Shown: in pieces, positions 1 through 11,200 of the stretch
Layout of the letters: the number at the start of each line of letters is the position of its first letter
Position numbering within the stretch: the stretch's first letter is position 1
Assembly: GCF_009017415.1 (NCBI RefSeq)
Contig: NC_092403.1
Coordinates: 2,604,001-2,668,000 of the forward strand
DNA: 64,000 bases
Origin: Aspergillus flavus
Taxonomy: Eukaryota > Ascomycota > Eurotiomycetes > Eurotiales > Aspergillaceae
Direction of reading: 5' to 3'
Translations under genes and position numbers: made by a program
Notes under the pieces: model-generated
What the model was told of the DNA's origin: nothing
Databases searched by the model: none
Seen by the model: only the letters and a program-made list of their open reading frames with translations

Positions 1-429
1 CTTGCGAAAGGCCCTCTTCTCCCCGACGTGGTTCAACGAATCGAGCAGGTCTGGGAAATAGTTGAGGGAGTGGCACCGCTGGATAATTTCAATACTAGTT
101 CAGCAGTCTGACAAAGAGAATGAACACTTTGCCTTTTTTTTATAAAGTGACTGCAACACGTTATTGGGTAAAAAGAACACCCCGCGTGTTATGCTTTTGT
201 TGGTGGTTCTTCCACGCTGTACAGTAGGAAGATCTAGAGTTGTTAGGGTTCCCCGCAAACCCCAAACCCGGCAATGTTTTGGGGTGGCTTCTAGATCCTA
301 AATCTAGGAAGCTTGGTTGCTAATAGTGGCTGTTGGCTTGTAGTGAATATCTATAGTGGCTGTGACCCTGATGCATCCTGTTTCTAGTCACTCGTAAAGT
401 GATTATCCATACAATTCCGTCGGTAGTTT

Positions 430-612
430 GAACATATGACAATAGACAGATATCCTTCACTGTCCATTCCTAGCCAAGCAGCAGAGTCTTATGTATGTCA
501 CCAAGCCTCTCGCATCCAATGTAAAGGCCTGTAAAAAATAAATACTAAGGCCGTAAAAATGCCCTTCTCACTGTTTTAAGTGCAGTTTTCCAGGCATCAC
601 CTCTATCTACCA
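430..612 (+). repeat. Diverged direct repeat B, copy 1
   Basis: This segment can be aligned by eye with 2045-2240. Shared blocks in the same order include an acagata near the start, cctagc-aagcagca, cctctcgcat-caat, a-aggcctgta/aaggtctgta, an A-rich stretch, and a cttctc...ttaagt-cagtt end block. Identity is clearly imperfect, with several short gaps. It looks like an old duplication rather than a recent transposon insertion, and I see no terminal repeats or target-site duplications. Confidence 0.55.
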
Positions 613-701
613 AGTCCTTTTATCTTGATATTTTGTTTTCTTCGTAAGCACTCCCTGCTATGATTATCGCTTAATCAAAGACATTGCTAAAAGCGGCCGA
701 A

Positions 702-890
702 ATGGCTATCTCTTTGGTGAAGAAGTTCCCCAATATATTGGGCGAGAAAGGCCAGGCTTTGGCCTCCATAAAAAGATTGCAAAAGGCCGATTTTGAAGGA
801 TTTGACGCCTACATGCAAAGGGTGCGGAGGTAGTTGAGCATGTTGGCGAGTGACTCTGCTTTCCTAATCGACGTCTCACAATTGGGTTAG
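702..890 (+). pseudogene. Possible gene relic (unassigned)
   Basis: From ATG 702 a 43-codon frame ends at TAG 831-833. The same frame stays open after the stop to TAG 888-890 and encodes a hydrophobic stretch containing AFLIDV. Composition and the in-frame stop suggest a broken coding region. The pattern faintly recalls DUF247-type proteins, but I cannot support that assignment. It could equally be a chance open frame. Confidence 0.2.
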
Positions 891-1212
891 ATTGGATCTT
901 AGGAGTATATGAAAATGCATACGAAAATGTACCATAGAATGGGCCTCGAGCAAGAACTCAACTCGATAATCTCCTTCTCACGACGACATTTATCCTCGGT
1001 GTGTATGAAAGGCCAGGTGTCAGCGTACAGTTCAAGGCCTCACTTAGACATAGAACAAGAAGAAAGTACAAGGTCGTGCACGTTTACACTCTTTTACAAC
1101 GACCTGTCTAAAAATGCGAGCAATCTGCTCCCAATCGAGGCAAAGAGACGGGATGAGTTCAAGCGTGGTCGGGTGAGTTACTCGCTTATATGGCCTAGTT
1201 GTATCAAACTCC

Positions 1213-1436
1213 AGCCTCTTCGTACTATTGACTAACTGGTGATTAGCGATGGTCTGAGGAGCTAGACACGCTGCTGGGGATGGAGGGAACTCTGGAGTAT
1301 TCGGTCTATTGTCGGATGGCTACACGTTTCACTTTTACCAACTATCTCACGATATGAGATATACCGTGCACACTGTGACTTAATCGATCGGGGTTACCTA
1401 TCAGTGTACTATCATGGGTCTCCTCTCTTATTAGAA
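1213..1436 (+). repeat. Diverged direct repeat A, copy 1
   Basis: This segment matches 6268-6490 at nearly identical length. The left block has cctcttcgta...ctattg and an act-ggt-gttagcgatggtc-type run. The right block has a ctatct(c/t)acgatat(g/a)agatata hairpin-like core followed by atcagtgtactatcatggg and ctcctctctta. The 20 bases of the atcagtgtactatcatggg portion are almost identical between copies. The middle 80 bases are poorly conserved. No protein is implied. Confidence 0.65.
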
Positions 1437-2044
1437 AATTTGATTAAAAAGATGCTAGTAAGCGCTTCGTTGTTCTGTAATAGAATAATACTTAAATGTA
1501 CCTTGTACAGTAGTAAGATATTCAGCTGAAGAAATAAGTGCGTGGTAAGCAATCTCCCAATAAGCAAGGAATTTATCTTACAGCGGAATGCAAGAGATCT
1601 TTCCCTGTTATGATCGTCGGATGGATATAAAATTTGAAGCTTCGACCAGCGTCTGTCTATGCACCGGGGCCCTAAATTGCCCATTAAGCCCACATAATAA
1701 CTACTCAAATTCGCAGCCGCTATGGACAGAGACTATTTTGGCTTTTTGGTCATGATTTTAGAGGCCCCCTCTGTATCTATGCCCCGTGTTATTGTTAATT
1801 TTCTGTGTCGTTCCATAGACCGCCACCCCCTTCAATGGCCCTCAATCGGGGCCAAGGCTCCATTAATGGCAGTTGTTGGTGCATCATGCCTCGGTGCATT
1901 CTTTCGTTACATCTATTGAATGGTAGGGAAGGTCGCGAGCTGTGGTGAATATTTCTTACCAGTCGTGATCATTAGGCACCCATGGGTCAGAACTGTACAG
2001 TCACTCGCGAATTCGCTTTCCGTACGAAATTGCATTGAAGTGGG

Positions 2045-2240
2045 TACATGACGTGGACAGATACTCTTCATCGTTGGTCCCTAGCAAGGCAGCACATTAT
2101 GATATAAGCAGGTCTCTCGCATTCAATACAGACCGGTGGAACTTCAATGCAAAGGTCTGTAGAAATTTAATACACAATAGTCAATAAAACTTCCTTCTCC
2201 CTTCCTTAAGTCCAGTTCTCCGGTAGCCATTTCACCATCC
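2045..2240 (+). repeat. Diverged direct repeat B, copy 2
   Basis: Second copy of the repeat at 430-612, in the same orientation and about 1.6 kb away. The order of conserved blocks is the same. The sequences that follow the two copies differ (a possible broken frame at 702 against a short frame at 2296), so the duplicated unit ends close to the end of the aligned block. Confidence 0.55.
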
Positions 2241-3537
2241 CACCAATCTCATAATCTCATAGTATTGAACATCCAGTATCTCCTATTCTGAAGAGATGTT
2301 CTCGGTTTCCGAACGCGTAAAGCGTACAGACGATCACCTATACTACTATTGTGTTCTTATGTCCTTTTCCTGGAGAGAAACCCTTGTTCTCTTGCGGAGT
2401 CCACAACAGATGGACGGTAGCCCTTGCCCCTCAGTCTCATTCCTAGAAGATGACTGGACAATAGAAAAGGAAGAAAGACAAAGCAAGGCTCTCCAAGTCC
2501 ACGAGAAATGATATTGAACCTTTGTTCATGGCTCTGTGGATCGAGAGGGTGACAAATCAAAGCTTTATCGACCCCACTCCTCGACGAATATATCCACTGG
2601 CTAGATTTGGATTCAGATGAGGTGGAACTCAGAAGACAGGCCCACAAACTGTAGTACAGGTGCCCTGGAAATTAGATACTTCACGGAGGCATATCGTGGT
2701 CTATGATACTGCAAGAGTGACTCCAGCGAGGAAGTATTATCCTCCGCATTTGAATAAACAGCAGGACGTCACCTGGAACGACAAGCTTACGATGACCATG
2801 AAAATCCGAATCTTACTCGATAATGGGTCAGTAAACATGGCGTCGAGCATTTGGCTTGTCAAGAAGACTCCGAATGAGAAGATTAGCTGGGCTATTCTAT
2901 GACCCGTCGACTTTTTGATAAGTTATATGCCATTATCTCAAAGCAACGCTTACTTTACAACCTGGAAAATTACTCTTAGAGATATACCTGAGAGGGTAGT
3001 TGCTGCATATGACATCGGTTATTCTTCTAATTAATCATTTATGTGTCCGGAAAGATACATGGGCCAGACTCTTTTCTGATATCTACATGAGTTCTTCCCT
3101 TATTCGAAATGTCCACGGAATGAACGTTGGAATCACAGGGCATGGTTATTTAAGGGCTTACTACAATGTACATGGTTACATCCGACTTAAAATACATCAT
3201 TGACATCTTTATTCGACGATACGCCTAGCTGGTAGCGGCCAGTACCCACGCGCTCCTGCCTTGTCTACGATTTTGAGTCCAAGGTACCTGCTGTATCAAG
3301 GATCTATTGTCATGACCGTTCCTTCCTGTTCATGGAAGATTGAATCTGTGCTATTATGCCCCAACTTCAGCCCCCGAGCCACCTTTCTCTCTTTTCTCCC
3401 CGTGCTTTCGGTATTATAGCCCATTGCATGAAGATTTGTTAGCCAGAGCTAAGTTAACCATTTTCTTTAATAACACACTCACACACACACTCACACACAC
3501 CCTCCCCCTCCCCCACTCATCCTCTTACCCAATAACG

Positions 3538-4035
3538 ATGGTAGATTGGGCTAACGTGCGTTGGTGGGTATCGCTTGTTACCTCCAATCTTCTTGGAGGC
3601 GTCAGTCATGCTAAGGATTGGCTCAAGCACCTGGCCCCTGTCCTCTGGCCAAAGGACAAGGCCAAAGTCAATTCTGAACCAGAGGCCGAGCTGAGAGCCC
3701 TGAGGACGGACCTGCTCCAAGAGACTCAAGGCCTGCTGACCGTGGCCCACGACCTGATCTCACAAGCCGAAAAGCGAGATGCCAGCTCGGTCGGGTGGGA
3801 AGCCCGCTTGAACAAGCGTGATGCCGGCTTGGATGAGCTGGCAGGCCGCTTGAACAAGCAGGCGGACTACCTGACCAAGCTGGAAGCCCGCTTGGACTTG
3901 TGGGAGAAGGATCTGCGGGCGCGGGAGGACGCACTCCGTGGAGTTGAGGAGGGGTGCAGCGCTCTCGAGGGGACTCTCCGTGGCTTGTTCTATGATATCA
4001 GAGGGGTGCTTCGGCCTCCTAAAGATGGCCGCTAG
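3538..4035 (+). CDS. Small coiled-coil protein
   Basis: Single-exon frame of 165 residues from ATG 3538. I prefer this start because the open frame upstream crosses an AC-rich microsatellite (3473-3501) and a pyrimidine tract that look like 5' leader. The N-terminal 35 residues are tryptophan-rich. Residues about 50-150 are strongly heptad-like, with a near-repeated element ARLNKRDAG / GRLNKQADY / ARLDLWEKD that is also visible as a repeated cgcttgaacaagc in the DNA. This predicts a long coiled coil. I see no signal peptide or membrane segment. The family and function are unknown. The GC-rich, lysine/glutamate-ending codon pattern contrasts with the AT-rich flank and supports real coding. Confidence 0.6.
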   Translation: MVDWANVRWWVSLVTSNLLGGVSHAKDWLKHLAPVLWPKDKAKVNSEPEAELRALRTDLLQETQGLLTVAHDLISQAEKRDASSVGWEARLNKRDAGLDELAGRLNKQADYLTKLEARLDLWEKDLRAREDALRGVEEGCSALEGTLRGLFYDIRGVLRPPKDGR

Positions 4036-4782
4036 AACAAGTCCAGCTCGGTAGTATGGGGTAGGGCTGACACCAAGCGGTACTCACCGAAGCCCGTGGA
4101 TCCACGTTGGTGCGGCCACACTGACGATGGGGAGGGCCCATCAGCAACGAACTCGCACTTCTACGCAGTGCTGATGACTAGTAGCCTTCGGGTGAAGCTA
4201 AGACGAGTTCACGGTTTTCCTCCCTGCCACGATGATCTCGATCGCGCTCGATAGTACCTCGTTAGCAGATCAGGCGGACAAACATGGTGCAGATAAATAG
4301 CGAAGAGGATACTGGTCGTGACATATGGGCGGGTGTTGCTGGTACTTCTGTGTCATACAATTCTTGTCCGTCAATCCAATAGCTCTATCATCACCTCACC
4401 AGAGCTCTCACACGAACGACATTGCTTGACGTCATTCCCTGTGCCATGCTGTCTTGGGTAATTTCCTGTGATAAACTGCATGGGTTCTGCTGAGTGTTGT
4501 CAATGAATGATATGTCATTAACGAGAGGCCAACTACTTTCATGCACAGTGACTGATTCATTTGCCCACACTATTCAGGAAAGGTTTTGTATATCTTTCAG
4601 AGGTGCCTTCAGATTCCTTGAGATCGAAGTTATGCATTTGTGTGGATGACTCCACAGTGACGGCAGTCATTCAAAGTATGATGGCGCTCTTCCGTCCGTA
4701 AATCGACCACTTCGAGCCTGTCAGAGTCCTCTCCATCCATCATCTTGGAGCCTTCCTGTTTCATCCACACTAAAACCTAGAA
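4036..4782. other. Intergenic, nothing recognised
   Basis: This stretch separates the coiled-coil gene from the F-box gene. I see no open frame with coding character, no tRNA-like cloverleaf and no repeat. The last 100 bases before ATG 4783 are pyrimidine-rich and presumably hold the F-box gene promoter and leader. Confidence 0.4.
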
Positions 4783-5979
4783 ATGCTTTCGGCTATCATG
4801 ACCCCTTTCCTCGGTGCAAAGATACGGTCTTTCCTTCGACTATTCAGACGCAAGTCGAAGCCTATCCCTCCGCCAACGCAACAGGAGGTACAGGACATCT
4901 ATATCCCTCCACCACCGCCACAGGAGCTACAGGACATCTTTATACCCCCACTTCTGAACCTTCCCCTCGACATCCTCTTCGAAATATTCCCACTGCTGCC
5001 GCTCCCGTCTCAGGTCTGTCTCGCACTCAGCTGCAAGCCTCTGTATAGACTCTTTAGCTCGACCCTTCAAGATGAGCAACTAGCCTGGCCAAGGCTGTTG
5101 GCCTGTAAAACATTCAGGATATCTGACACTCTGTCGAGCAATGAAGCTCCGCTAATTTCTCCAAGAACTCAGGTTCTGCTTCAGCTCCAAGATGACTGGT
5201 GGCTTTACTGTGCGGCATGCTTAAAAATACAGCCACGCGCATTGTTCTGGCCAGGTATCGAATCACTGCCACTACGATCCCAGAAATGCATATTTGGGGC
5301 GCGTGTTATAGATCTGTGTTCTTGCCTCTCGTTGACTTATTTCGACCGAATTCGGTTAGAACGGTGGTTATATACAGGACGTACAGATACACTCTCCCAG
5401 CGTATCCGCGAAGCTTTTCAGCCGTTGATCATAGACGACCGGTCCTCTCTTCTACACCAATGTTCAATACCAAGTATCCCGGAAGTGTCTGTTGACCTTG
5501 AGATAGTGGTCGCCTTGAATGACAGAAAGCGGCTGGAAGCTCTGACCAGATATCGTGTGCGTATGAGCAGCTACCAACCAAGACCTCGTGGGGTGATTCC
5601 TTGGTTCTCCGGGCCGCATGACGCTACTGAGCGGATATACCTCTGTCCGCACATTGACCTCCTCCCTTTCGTACGCGATTCATATTACTGGCCCCAAATC
5701 GAATGTTGGTCGTGCGAGACTAGTGTGTGCGTCGATAGCTCTGAAGATGAAGGTTTACATGTCGTTCTACTGAGCGTACGAAATTTGGGGGAACCTCACT
5801 ACCGTGAAGGTCTCCACCTACCATGGGAGAAGATCGCTCGCGAGAATTCACATGACATTACTGGTGCTATGATTGCAGACATGGCTAATGTATATGGCAC
5901 CAGCCCACTTTGGGGGCAGGTCTATTCTGCGTGGAATAGGCGTCGATTGTTAGAGCCACAGGTGTCTCGCGATACCTAG
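4783..5979 (+). CDS. F-box protein
   Basis: Intronless frame of 398 residues. Residues about 57-95 form an F-box: a leucine/proline-rich LNLPLDILFEIF, then LPLPSQVCLALSCKPLYRLF. This is the usual site for Skp1 binding in SCF ubiquitin ligases. The N-terminus has a basic stretch (RLFRRKSKP) followed by two near-identical proline-rich repeats (PPPTQQEVQDIYIPPP and PPPQELQDIFIPP). Downstream is the C-x2-C...DLC.CLSLT..DR pattern seen in many fungal F-box proteins of unknown target. The substrate cannot be inferred. The frame is clean, and the start lies 14 residues before the basic region. Confidence 0.8.
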   Translation: MLSAIMTPFLGAKIRSFLRLFRRKSKPIPPPTQQEVQDIYIPPPPPQELQDIFIPPLLNLPLDILFEIFPLLPLPSQVCLALSCKPLYRLFSSTLQDEQLAWPRLLACKTFRISDTLSSNEAPLISPRTQVLLQLQDDWWLYCAACLKIQPRALFWPGIESLPLRSQKCIFGARVIDLCSCLSLTYFDRIRLERWLYTGRTDTLSQRIREAFQPLIIDDRSSLLHQCSIPSIPEVSVDLEIVVALNDRKRLEALTRYRVRMSSYQPRPRGVIPWFSGPHDATERIYLCPHIDLLPFVRDSYYWPQIECWSCETSVCVDSSEDEGLHVVLLSVRNLGEPHYREGLHLPWEKIARENSHDITGAMIADMANVYGTSPLWGQVYSAWNRRRLLEPQVSRDT

Positions 5980-6552
5980 TAGGTTGGGGATGTGATGGCT
6001 AGGAAGGGTCCGGATATATTGCTCCCTTGCCTTTTTGCTATGTGCAACGGCCATGGAGGAGGGGCTTCATTTGTGCTAATCACCGGACGGCTTGGCAGAC
6101 ATATTAAAGGTATATGGTGTCAATGCCTGTTTGGACAAGCGAGGTTGGATGAAACTGGAATAAGTGCTGATACTTGCTTACTGTCCGTTCGTTGGCCCAG
6201 TTTAAAAGTCTATGTGAAAACTATTTCTTCTGGTCTCAGTTCTTAGTTAGGATTGTATGTGAGCTAACCTCTTCGTATACTATTAGTTAACTGGTAGTTA
6301 GCGATGGTCATCAAGGCCAGACTTGCAGGCCTGGGATACGGAAAACCTGGATGCCCCCGGCCCACCACCGGATGACTACACATCCCACCCTTATCGACTA
6401 TCTTACGATATAAGATATACTGTATACACTGTGAGATGGTCGATGGGGATTACTTATCAGTGTACTATCATGGGCGTCCTCTCTTATATTATCTTGGAGG
6501 CAGTACGAAGTTCGTCGTAACTATAGCGATTGACGCATTCATAGTTTCGGCT
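5980..6552. other. Intergenic with repeat A copy
   Basis: No gene is supported here. The stretch carries the second copy of repeat A (6268-6490). Open frames across it are interrupted or have no recognisable content. Confidence 0.4.
6268..6490 (+). repeat. Diverged direct repeat A, copy 2
   Basis: Second copy of the repeat at 1213-1436, same orientation, 5 kb away. The two ends are well conserved and the interior is not. Several differences are C/T or G/A transitions, for example ctatctcacgatatgag against ctatcttacgatataag. That would fit repeat-induced point mutation, but the count is too small to prove it. Confidence 0.65.
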
Positions 6553-6756
6553 ATGAGACTGACGGAAGCTTTGCGGGATACACTGCGCACGTCACAACTG
6601 GAGAGTCTTCATCTCGATATTCAAGTCAGGATCAAGGCGATGGAGTTTAACAAGAACGCCCTTGAAGAGGAACTCAGTCGTAAGTTGGAAGCCATACAGC
6701 GGCAACGAGAAGAACTGGACAAGAAGGAGGTAGAAGTTCTATGCATATCAATATAG
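6553..6756 (+). CDS. Short coiled-coil open frame
   Basis: Frame of 67 residues from ATG 6553. The same frame is open further upstream, but that part lies inside repeat A, so the internal Met is the likelier start. The sequence is heptad-rich (ALEEELSRKLEAIQRQREEL) and predicts a coiled coil from about residue 20 to 60. It ends soon after, so it may be a truncated relative of a longer protein or an exon with an unseen partner. Real expression is uncertain. Confidence 0.3.
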   Translation: MRLTEALRDTLRTSQLESLHLDIQVRIKAMEFNKNALEEELSRKLEAIQRQREELDKKEVEVLCISI

Positions 6757-8251
6757 TACACCCTTTTGCAGTGCTATAATTAGTTCCAGAGCTTCGAACG
6801 CCCTGTGACTCGATAACATCAAGAAACAACATGCAATATATAAGCTCTGCAACCACTAAATTGGCACATACGAGCATAGGATGTGGAAAGCTGGGCTCAG
6901 CCGTGTTTAAGCCATCTATTAAAGGCGGTAGACTGACAGTTGAGTCTATCCAGCGGAAATGCAATGCGAAATAATTACTTCTTATGCTGTCAATAAAAGG
7001 TAGCGTGAGACTTATTGGCTGATATGTGTAGTTGCTGGACAGGTCTGTCGGATGAGCATCAACGGCGTCTATTATTTGCTGTGCACGAATAGGTTGTAGT
7101 AAATACCTAGGCTATAACTGCGCCTTTGGTGAACAGCCACTCTCTGTCTATTATGTTGATGACTGTTGTGGCAGCATGGCACGGCCTTGCAACGTATGTA
7201 TAATTCGGGATCATTATTATGTTTCTTGTCCAGGATGTGTGCGTATTATGTGCTGCAGTTTATTCCTGTGGTGCTTACAGTGGATGGAGCATAAGAAAGA
7301 ATAGGATCAATGGGAGTTTTAAAGTCAAAAGCAAAGACAGAGAGAGACACTATGAATGGCAACAGCAATGGCTATTCGGTATACAAGCTCTAGCGTTCCT
7401 TGAATTTGTATCGTTAACCCCAGTGCGAAGGTCTATCATTATAGAAAGAGACTGATTCGGTGTCCATATCTTATTCAACAATTATATTCTCCCACAGTAC
7501 CTTAAATTATACTGAACTTTATTAAATGTGCTGAGTTGTCCCACGACAATCTATATTGTGTTAAGGACATAACGGTGACTATTAATAAGGTCCAACTTTC
7601 ATTGCTCATGTTTGATCAAAGCCACTGCGCCCACAATTACTATTGTTCATGTTCAACCCAGTTAATCTCCACAATGGATCTCTGTCAAGATATATGTAGG
7701 TGCCGGACTGACACATATCATACAGAATACTACAAGTCACCCTGCCAGTCCTTGGAAACCTTTCTTTATGCCCTATTTGTCACAGGCCCATAATTCAAGA
7801 TCAAAGGAGTTGTTATTATGACAGTCTGCAAAATATTCACAGGCTCCTACTGTCCATCAATTTGATAATGCATAAATTCCGAAGAGTTTACAAATTAAGT
7901 TAAGCGGCAGGAGCAGACCGTCTTCTACAAGATTTCACGTCCAGATCAACGGATTACGCACCCCAGAGCACACTGAACTAGCATCGCGCGGCAGTAATCG
8001 TACTTACCACAGCCCATGCATTTTTTTTTTCTTTTCGTTTCAAAGTTTGTTCATTGTGCTAGCTATATAGTCTCTAGTAAGGAAGGGATACTATATTACC
8101 CACGAAAAACTCTATGGTTGAGTTGGTTGACCAAGGTTCCATACGCATTAGTGTCTATTCCAAAATTGAGAAGGGCCGCAAATAGCAAGCCCATTGGATG
8201 AATAACCCGAAATATACAAAAGAATGGCCATGCATTTTACATGCAACAAAT
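6757..8251. other. Intergenic with 5S pseudogene
   Basis: Apart from the 5S rRNA fragment at 6866-6932 I find no supported feature. Short open frames at 7219-7455 and 7536-7793 have no motif or intron support. The right end is the 3' flank of the minus-strand ankyrin gene. Confidence 0.4.
6866..6932 (+). pseudogene. 5S rRNA pseudogene, 5' half
   Basis: The sequence begins acatacgagcatagg-tgtgga, the 5' end of the 5S gene at 15072-15190 with a C-to-G change. It continues through ggctcagccgt-tttaagcca to about the middle of the molecule. About 11 bases (the tcccgtccgct portion) are missing, and some G-to-A changes are present. The 3' half, including the conserved ggttagtagttgggtgggtgacc region, is absent. 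It cannot make a functional 5S RNA. Such partial copies are known in Aspergillus genomes. Confidence 0.7.
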
Positions 8252-11200
8252 TTAACCAGCCGAATACCCACGTAACCATTGGGAAATCTCAAAATGACCT
8301 TCCTCTTCCGCATAGCCCGCCGCCTGACGACGTACCGGCTCCAGATCGGCATCTTCACCATAGGCGTTCAAAAGCAATTGAACCATATCAAAATGGCCAC
8401 GCTCTGCAGCGCCATCAATTGCTGTCCTGCCGTTTCTCGGTGCAGCTGGCGCGGAGACATCTGCTCCACGCTCAAGAAGCCGTACAGCCAGTTCAAACAT
8501 CCCATTGATGGAAGCCGCCTGGAGCGCAGTAACGCCTCTGTTCTCTGCTGGGAGGGCATTGATATCTGCTCCATGCTCTAGTAAAACGTTAGCTATGTTG
8601 ACATGAGTCGACCTGATACTCTCCTGAAGAGGTGTTCCCGAATATTTTGTTGGGTAGATGTTAACGGCGGCACCATGGCCGATAAGAGAAGCGCAGGATT
8701 TGTCATAACCATAACGAGCTGTGCGCAGAACAAGCGTGCTTCCATCATCAGCGCGAGAGTCTAATGGTACTCCTGATTCGATGAGAAGCTCAATAGTCTC
8801 CACCAAAGTCTCTTCAGTATCATCTAAACCATCGTAATTTGTAGGCAGTGCATCCCATGCCTTCTGGATTGCTCTCTGACGAAGCAACGGCGGCAGTAAG
8901 TTTATCTTCTCAAGTATTCGTTGACGATAAATAGTACCAACTTCAATGGAGTCCACTAGAGCAACTTTAAGCGCGTTTTCCCATCCAGGATGTTTTTGCA
9001 AATCGGGGACCTTTGCTAGAAGCAATTCAATAACTTCAAAATTCGCTCCTTCGTGTATTGCATGTATCAGTGCGCTTCGAGAGTTAGAGTAATAGAATAT
9101 AACTGTTCCAAGAACATCGGCATCATGTTGCAACAGCAAATCTATCATCTCCACGGAGGCGTTTCTGATAGCCCAGCCCAGGGGGCTTAATACTTCCCAT
9201 AGAGCATATAGCTCATTTTCATCCGGGTCAGACGGGGTGGCATCAACATTCGCACCATGTTCCAAAAGGAAGTGCACTCCTTTGAGCCAATCGTGACTGG
9301 CCGCCTCGCTAAGTGGAGACAGGAACCCATACCCTCCGGTTGCATTAACATCCGCGCCATGCTGCACTAGTAACTCGAGAAGTGGCAGCGATTCGTGCTC
9401 TATAGCAGCTAGAAGAGCAGTCCTGCCTCCTTCGCTTGCCGGGGCATTCACCTGTGCCCCAAGGGTAATGAGATCTCTCACAAGCCGTATGTCACCATGC
9501 GCGGCTGCTGCCTGGATAGCTGTTAAGCCCTCCACGGATGATGGACCTAAGTTTAAATCCGCCCCATGGGCGAGCAAAACCCCGGCTATCAGAGAATTGC
9601 CATTCAAACAGGCGGCCTGCAAGGCAGTCATGCCTTGTTTCGCTCCAGCGGGTTCATTTATCTGCGCGCCGGCGTGCCGAAGCATCAACAGAATCATCAA
9701 GCTTCCGCTTTCTGCTGCCCCTTGCACTGCAGTGCGGCCATTGCGAGACGCAGGGGGGGCATTTAAATCAGCACCCCAGCTCCAAAGCAGTCGAAACATT
9801 TCGACATTGCCTAACCTTGTGGACATTTGCAAGGGTGTATCATCTACATAAGGTGCAACTCGGGAGTCTGGAGCAACTCCTGTAGACAGCAAAAGTGCGA
9901 TGATCTCCATATTTTGGTTTAGAGCTCCGTATTGCAGAGCGGTGTACACTTTATGCTTGCTGTCATACCGAGGCGTATATCTCTGTGTGTCGTTCCAGTC
10001 TTCTTCAGCTCGATGAGAAAAATAAAGTTTGAAATCAAAATATGCGGAGACCGGGCAAGCCATCGCAGATGCTCCGTGCTGCAGCAAGATTTGAACAAGA
10101 CCCAGATTGTTAATCTTTGCAGCAATTTGAACGGGCGTTAGAAGAGGAATTAACTCATCACTGAAGTAGAAGTAATTAGTAAGGTGGATTTGCATGACAC
10201 AGGGACCGTTGGTGTCTGCTCCATGTTGAATGAGATATCTAGCCACCTCCACGTGACCTTGAGAAGCTGCAGCTTGCAAAGCAGTTCCATAATACTGAGC
10301 AAGGTAAAGATTGACTCGAGCTCCTCTATTGAGAAGCAGTTGCACGGCCCTAAGGCTACCATTGAGAGCTGCATTGATTAATGGGAACCCAGTCTTTTCT
10401 TCTGTGAAAAATCTTTCTGGATCGGCACCAAAGGCGAGCAATGTATGTAAAATCGGAAGCTGCAAGTCCCAGTCATCTCGCCACGACCACCTATTTTTGA
10501 CCTCAGGGCGAACCCCTGCCTTGCAAAGTAGCTCAACCATAGCCTTGTGCCTACCATGGATCGCTGTGGAGAGGTAATCAGTCAAACGGGAACGCTGAGA
10601 GGGATCATCAGTCTGCAGCCGGACCCCACACTGTAACACTTTGCGACCAAGCGATATATCTCCAAACATGACAGCACTGCAGAAGACCTTTCTTGCGAAC
10701 ACCTTCATTAACGGTGACTTAAGCCGACACAGAAATAAGAGGATATTCGCGCCACCTTTCTCCACGATCCAGGAGAACACCTCATTGAACTGCCATTGAT
10801 CGAGTCGATTGTTGGCAGACAAAAAAGCAAAGCGTTGTAAGAAGACCTTGAGGATCGATAAAGGTGACTTGCCCTGCAGTGCCCTTAGATTTGTGGTAGA
10901 AGAATTTCCAATTTCCAGGTCTTCAGGTGGAAGATATATATTGAGGTCGTTCTTGGTCCCCAAGCGAGAATCAGGACCTACATGCAGCTGTGGTAGATCA
11001 CTATCGGATTGAGGAGCAAGCTCTCTCACGGAGATCTCCAGAGATGTACCAGGACTTGATGGGGCGAAATGCCTTCGGAGTAGTCCTGAGACTAATGATC
11101 TTGTCAGTTTCGGTTGATGTTGATGCCCTCGTCAAGGCCAGGAAGGCCGTAGTGGAGGACGAAAAGTATGACCAGCGCATGAGTGAGATATTAAGGAGGA

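Larger units (their letters stand above)
1..3537. other. Gene-poor left flank with diverged repeats
   Basis: I find no intact gene here. Open frames are short, lack recognisable motifs and are not joined by convincing introns. The stretch contains one copy each of two diverged repeats (430-612 and 1213-1436), a second copy of the first (2045-2240), and a possible gene relic at 702-890. An open frame of 80 codons at 2660-2902 has a fairly protein-like composition, but I do not recognise it. The rest looks like decayed duplicated sequence. Confidence 0.5.

Noticed and set aside
9468..9851. 127-codon plus-strand frame inside the ankyrin gene
   Set aside because: It lies antisense to the ankyrin repeats and its composition reflects the repeated codons of the real gene. 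No start context or motif.
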